Assembly (NCBI GenBank): GCA_964525935.1
Contig: CAZGJZ010000005.1
Coordinates: 62,001-126,000 of the forward strand
DNA: 64,000 bases
Direction of reading: 5' to 3'
From: UBA2377 sp964525935
Lineage (GTDB): Bacteria; Verrucomicrobiota; Verrucomicrobiia; Opitutales; Opitutaceae
Positions within the stretch are counted from its first letter, which is position 1. Every line of letters starts with the position of its first letter. Under the pieces are notes generated by a model. That model was not told where the DNA came from and did not search any database. It saw only the letters and a list, made by a program, of their open reading frames with translations. Position numbers and translations under genes: made by a program. Below, piece by piece: positions 61,833 through 64,000 of this stretch.

Positions 61833-62006
61833 ATGCCCGAGGCACTTGCGGTCCGGTTGGTTGTGCTGGTCTTCGCGATCCTTTACGTGGTCGCGCGCAT
61901 CCAGGATGCCATCCCGCCGCGCAATCCGTTGAAGGAACTGGCGCAGCTGCGCCAGCATGAGGCGGCGTTGATCGAGCGTCAGGATGCGGCCGCCTTCGCG
62001 GCATGA
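61833..62006 (+). CDS. Small single-helix membrane protein, possible
   Basis: 57 residues from the ATG at 61833. Residues ~5-24 (ALAVRLVVLVFAILYVVARI) form one hydrophobic helix, followed by a charged amphipathic tail (LKELAQLRQHEAALIER). Upstream the frame stays open to 61644 but overlaps the divergent oppA start. It lies 66 bases before nadA. Could be a genuine micro-protein or chance; the clean helix and tail favour a real gene. Confidence 0.5.
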   Translation: MPEALAVRLVVLVFAILYVVARIQDAIPPRNPLKELAQLRQHEAALIERQDAAAFAA

Positions 62007-62072
62007 CACATTAATTTCGGTGGTGAGTGGCGGTTTAGCCAAAAAAGCACCAGTTTGTTGACCACTCATCGC

Positions 62073-63140
62073 ATGACTGCCCGCGTCCCCCCCGCTTACA
62101 CGTTTACACCCGATCAAATCGAGGCCGAGACCACGCGCCTCCTCGCCTCGCTCATGCACGTCGAGTGCGACCCGCGCGGCCGGAAGTGGAACTACGACAC
62201 CTGCCGGGCCATCGCCCCGCTCACGCTGGAGATCAACCAGCTGAAAAAGGAGCGGGATGCCGTCATCCTCACGCACTCTTACGTCGAGCCCGAGATCGTC
62301 TACGGCGTGGGCGATTTCAAGGGTGACTCGTATTACCTCAGCCTCATGGCCAAGCAGGCGCGCGCCAAGGTGATCGTGTTTGCCGGCGTGGTCTTCATGG
62401 CCGAGACGGCGAAAATCCTTTCGCCCGATGCCACCGTGGTCGTGCCGGACCGCGATTCCGGTTGTTCGCTGGCCGACTCGATCACTGGCGAAGGCGTGCG
62501 GAAGCTGAAGGCGCTTTATCCCGACGCGACCGTGGTCTGCTACATCAACAGCACCGCCGAGGTGAAAGCGGAGAGCGACGTGTGCGTCACCTCGGGCAAC
62601 GTTTACGACATCGTCGCCGGCCTGCCGGCGCAGCGCATCCTCTTCGTGCCCGACCGGCTCATGGCGGAAAACGTCCGCAGCGAGCTGCGCCAGCGCGGCG
62701 TGGCCAAGGAGATCATCTCCTCCGACGGCACCTGCATGGTCCACGACGAGTTTACCCCCGCGCAGATCGCGCAGGCGCGCGCGCAGTTCCCCGGGCTCAA
62801 GGTCGTCGTCCATCCCGAGTGCACGCCCGAGGTCGCGGCGGTCGCGGACTTTGTGGGCAGCACCGGTGCGATGATGAAATACGTGAAGACCACGACGGCA
62901 CCGTATTTTCTGCTGCTCACCGAGTGCGGCCTTGTGAGCCGGCTTGAGGTTGAGTCCCCGGAGAAAAACTTTATCGGTGGCTGCCGCATGTGCCCCTACA
63001 TGAAGCTTAACTCGCTGGAAAAAATCCGCGATGCGCTCGCCGCGCCACGGCCCGATCAGATCGTGACGCTCGACGAAGACCTCCGCCGCCGCGCCGCCCG
63101 CTGCATCGAACGCATGTTCGAACTCGCCCCGAAGGACTGA
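62073..63140 (+). CDS. nadA: Quinolinate synthase
   Basis: 355 residues from the ATG at 62073 (a TTG at 62055 is in frame). Likely 4Fe-4S ligands are C131 (DSGCSLAD), C221 (GTCMVHDEF) and C304 or C307 (GGCRMCPYMK). Other family blocks are HSYVEPEIVYGVGDFKGDSY and VHPECTPEV. It condenses iminoaspartate with dihydroxyacetone phosphate to quinolinate. nadC follows 41 bases downstream. No nadB is in the window. Confidence 0.95.
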   Translation: MTARVPPAYTFTPDQIEAETTRLLASLMHVECDPRGRKWNYDTCRAIAPLTLEINQLKKERDAVILTHSYVEPEIVYGVGDFKGDSYYLSLMAKQARAKVIVFAGVVFMAETAKILSPDATVVVPDRDSGCSLADSITGEGVRKLKALYPDATVVCYINSTAEVKAESDVCVTSGNVYDIVAGLPAQRILFVPDRLMAENVRSELRQRGVAKEIISSDGTCMVHDEFTPAQIAQARAQFPGLKVVVHPECTPEVAAVADFVGSTGAMMKYVKTTTAPYFLLLTECGLVSRLEVESPEKNFIGGCRMCPYMKLNSLEKIRDALAAPRPDQIVTLDEDLRRRAARCIERMFELAPKD

Positions 63141-63181
63141 TCGCCTCGCGCCCTGGTAACGCATTCTATTACAAACTCCCC

Positions 63182-64000
63182 ATGCTCACCCCCCGCACCG
63201 ACCACTTGATCGACCTCGCACTGGAAGAAGACGCCGGGCTGGGCGATGTCACCAGCCGCGCGATTTTTTCCGGCGCCCATCGCAGCCGCGCGATCATCGA
63301 CGCCAAGCAGGATCTGGTGGTCTGCGGCCTGGAAGTCGCCGCGCGCGTCTTCACGCGCGTCGATCCGGCACTCAAGACTACGCTCCTCGCCCGCGATGGC
63401 GACCGCGTCAAACGCGGCGCCGCCGTCCTGCGCATCGCCGGTCCCACGGCGGCGCTCCTCACGGCCGAGCGCACCGCACTCAATTTCCTCCAGCGCCTCA
63501 GTGGCATCGCCACGCAGGCCCGGCGTTATGCCGACGCCGTGGCGGGCACGGGTGTCCGGATCGTCGACACGCGCAAGACTACACCCGGCTGGCGCGCGCT
63601 GGAGAAATACGCCGTCCGCACCGGCGGCTGTTTCAACCACCGCTCCTCGCTCGGTGAGCACGTCCTCATCAAGGACAACCATATCGCCGCCGCCGGCTCG
63701 CTCACCAAGGCCGTGAAACTCTGCCGCGCCGCCGCGCCGCACCTGGCCAAGATTGAAGTCGAGGCGAAGACGTCCGCCGAGGTGAAGGAAGCCTGCCGTG
63801 CCGGCGCCGATGTGATTCTGCTCGATAACATGACGCCCGCCGGGGTCCGCGCTGCGGTCGCAATTATCGCGGGCCGCGCCACGGTTGAGGTTTCCGGTGG
63901 CGTCAAATTCGACACGCTCCGCGACTACGCGCTGCCCGGCGTCGATGTCATCAGCATCGGCGCCCTCACCCACTCCGCCATCGCGGCCGATCTGAGCCTC
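63182..64000 (+). CDS. nadC: Nicotinate-nucleotide pyrophosphorylase, 3' end cut off by the window edge
   Basis: 273 codons are present and the frame is open at base 64000; the family is about 280-300 residues, so only a few remain. Blocks: EEDAGLGDVTSRAIF near the N-terminus, TAERTALNFLQRLSGIAT, VDTRKTTPGWRALEKYAVRTGGCFNHR, LIKDNHIAA, VILLDNMTP and VEVSGGVKFDTL. It converts quinolinate and PRPP to nicotinate mononucleotide plus CO2. It pairs with nadA in one operon. Confidence 0.95.
   Translation, partial: MLTPRTDHLIDLALEEDAGLGDVTSRAIFSGAHRSRAIIDAKQDLVVCGLEVAARVFTRVDPALKTTLLARDGDRVKRGAAVLRIAGPTAALLTAERTALNFLQRLSGIATQARRYADAVAGTGVRIVDTRKTTPGWRALEKYAVRTGGCFNHRSSLGEHVLIKDNHIAAAGSLTKAVKLCRAAAPHLAKIEVEAKTSAEVKEACRAGADVILLDNMTPAGVRAAVAIIAGRATVEVSGGVKFDTLRDYALPGVDVISIGALTHSAIAADLSL

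Overview
The window reads as a chromosomal segment of a GC-rich (by eye well above 60%) Verrucomicrobiota bacterium, most likely order Opitutales / family Opitutaceae. The clues are PEP-CTERM proteins, a large protein built of autotransporter-associated beta-strand repeats, DUF5703- and DUF6259-type glycosidase-like enzymes, a lipase-maturation-factor homologue, many start codons without a clear Shine-Dalgarno sequence, and several families of intergenic palindromes. This taxonomic call is inference from gene content. No tRNA, rRNA, CRISPR array, transposase or integrase was seen.

Layout. 1-6190: sugar catabolism: a truncated aldo/keto reductase and an SDR in one operon, a divergent enolase-superfamily acid-sugar dehydratase, an Mpo1-like membrane protein bracketed by two palindromic repeats, and a GH2 glycosidase divergent from an AraC regulator. 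6345-11675: a lipase-maturation-factor/Sel1 fusion, a secreted protein with three TonB-C-like domains, glycyl-tRNA synthetase and a DUF1643 protein. 11783-17534: TamB and a TamA/BamA-type outer-membrane protein, overlapping by 14 bases. 17560-21375: the PEP-CTERM beta-strand-repeat protein. 22093-27414: a compact minus-strand operon (ClbS/DfsB-like, HAD hydrolase, sterol-desaturase-like hydroxylase, GH3 acyl-acid amido synthetase, enolase-superfamily epimerase/cycloisomerase). I regard it as the best candidate for an undescribed pathway, possibly making and epimerising N-acyl amino acids or lipoamino acids.

27669-33137: a second PEP-CTERM protein, an O-methyltransferase, pyruvate carboxylase and a cysteine-cluster protein. 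33308-36695: a haem-binding-domain protein, a Gfo/Idh/MocA oxidoreductase, a perfect 30-bp inverted-repeat element, a small sigma-70 factor with an extremely stable hairpin behind it, a possible 45-codon transcription unit with its own promoter and terminator, and a DUF2007 protein. 36712-47837: a DUF5703 glycosidase-like protein, a GNAT acetyltransferase, a DUF2959 lipoprotein, an S9 peptidase, an AmpG-like transporter convergent with an amidase_2 lipoprotein, threonine ammonia-lyase and an EF-hand protein.

47927-51493: a RelE-fold protein tied to phosphatidylserine synthase, the DNA polymerase sliding clamp behind its own promoter, and an unknown membrane protein. 51537-55117: a molybdenum-cofactor locus (moaA divergent from moeA-moaC-moaD-moaE). 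55177-64000: a small membrane protein, 6-phosphogluconate dehydrogenase, a DUF6259-like glycosidase, an SGNH hydrolase, an oligopeptide-binding lipoprotein, and nadA-nadC (nadC runs off the end).

Together the genes describe a free-living polysaccharide-degrading heterotroph with a Gram-negative envelope, de novo NAD and molybdopterin synthesis and anaplerotic pyruvate carboxylation. Start codons were often moved downstream of the longest open frame where the extension ran through a repeat, a neighbouring gene or non-conserved sequence; this is stated for each gene.
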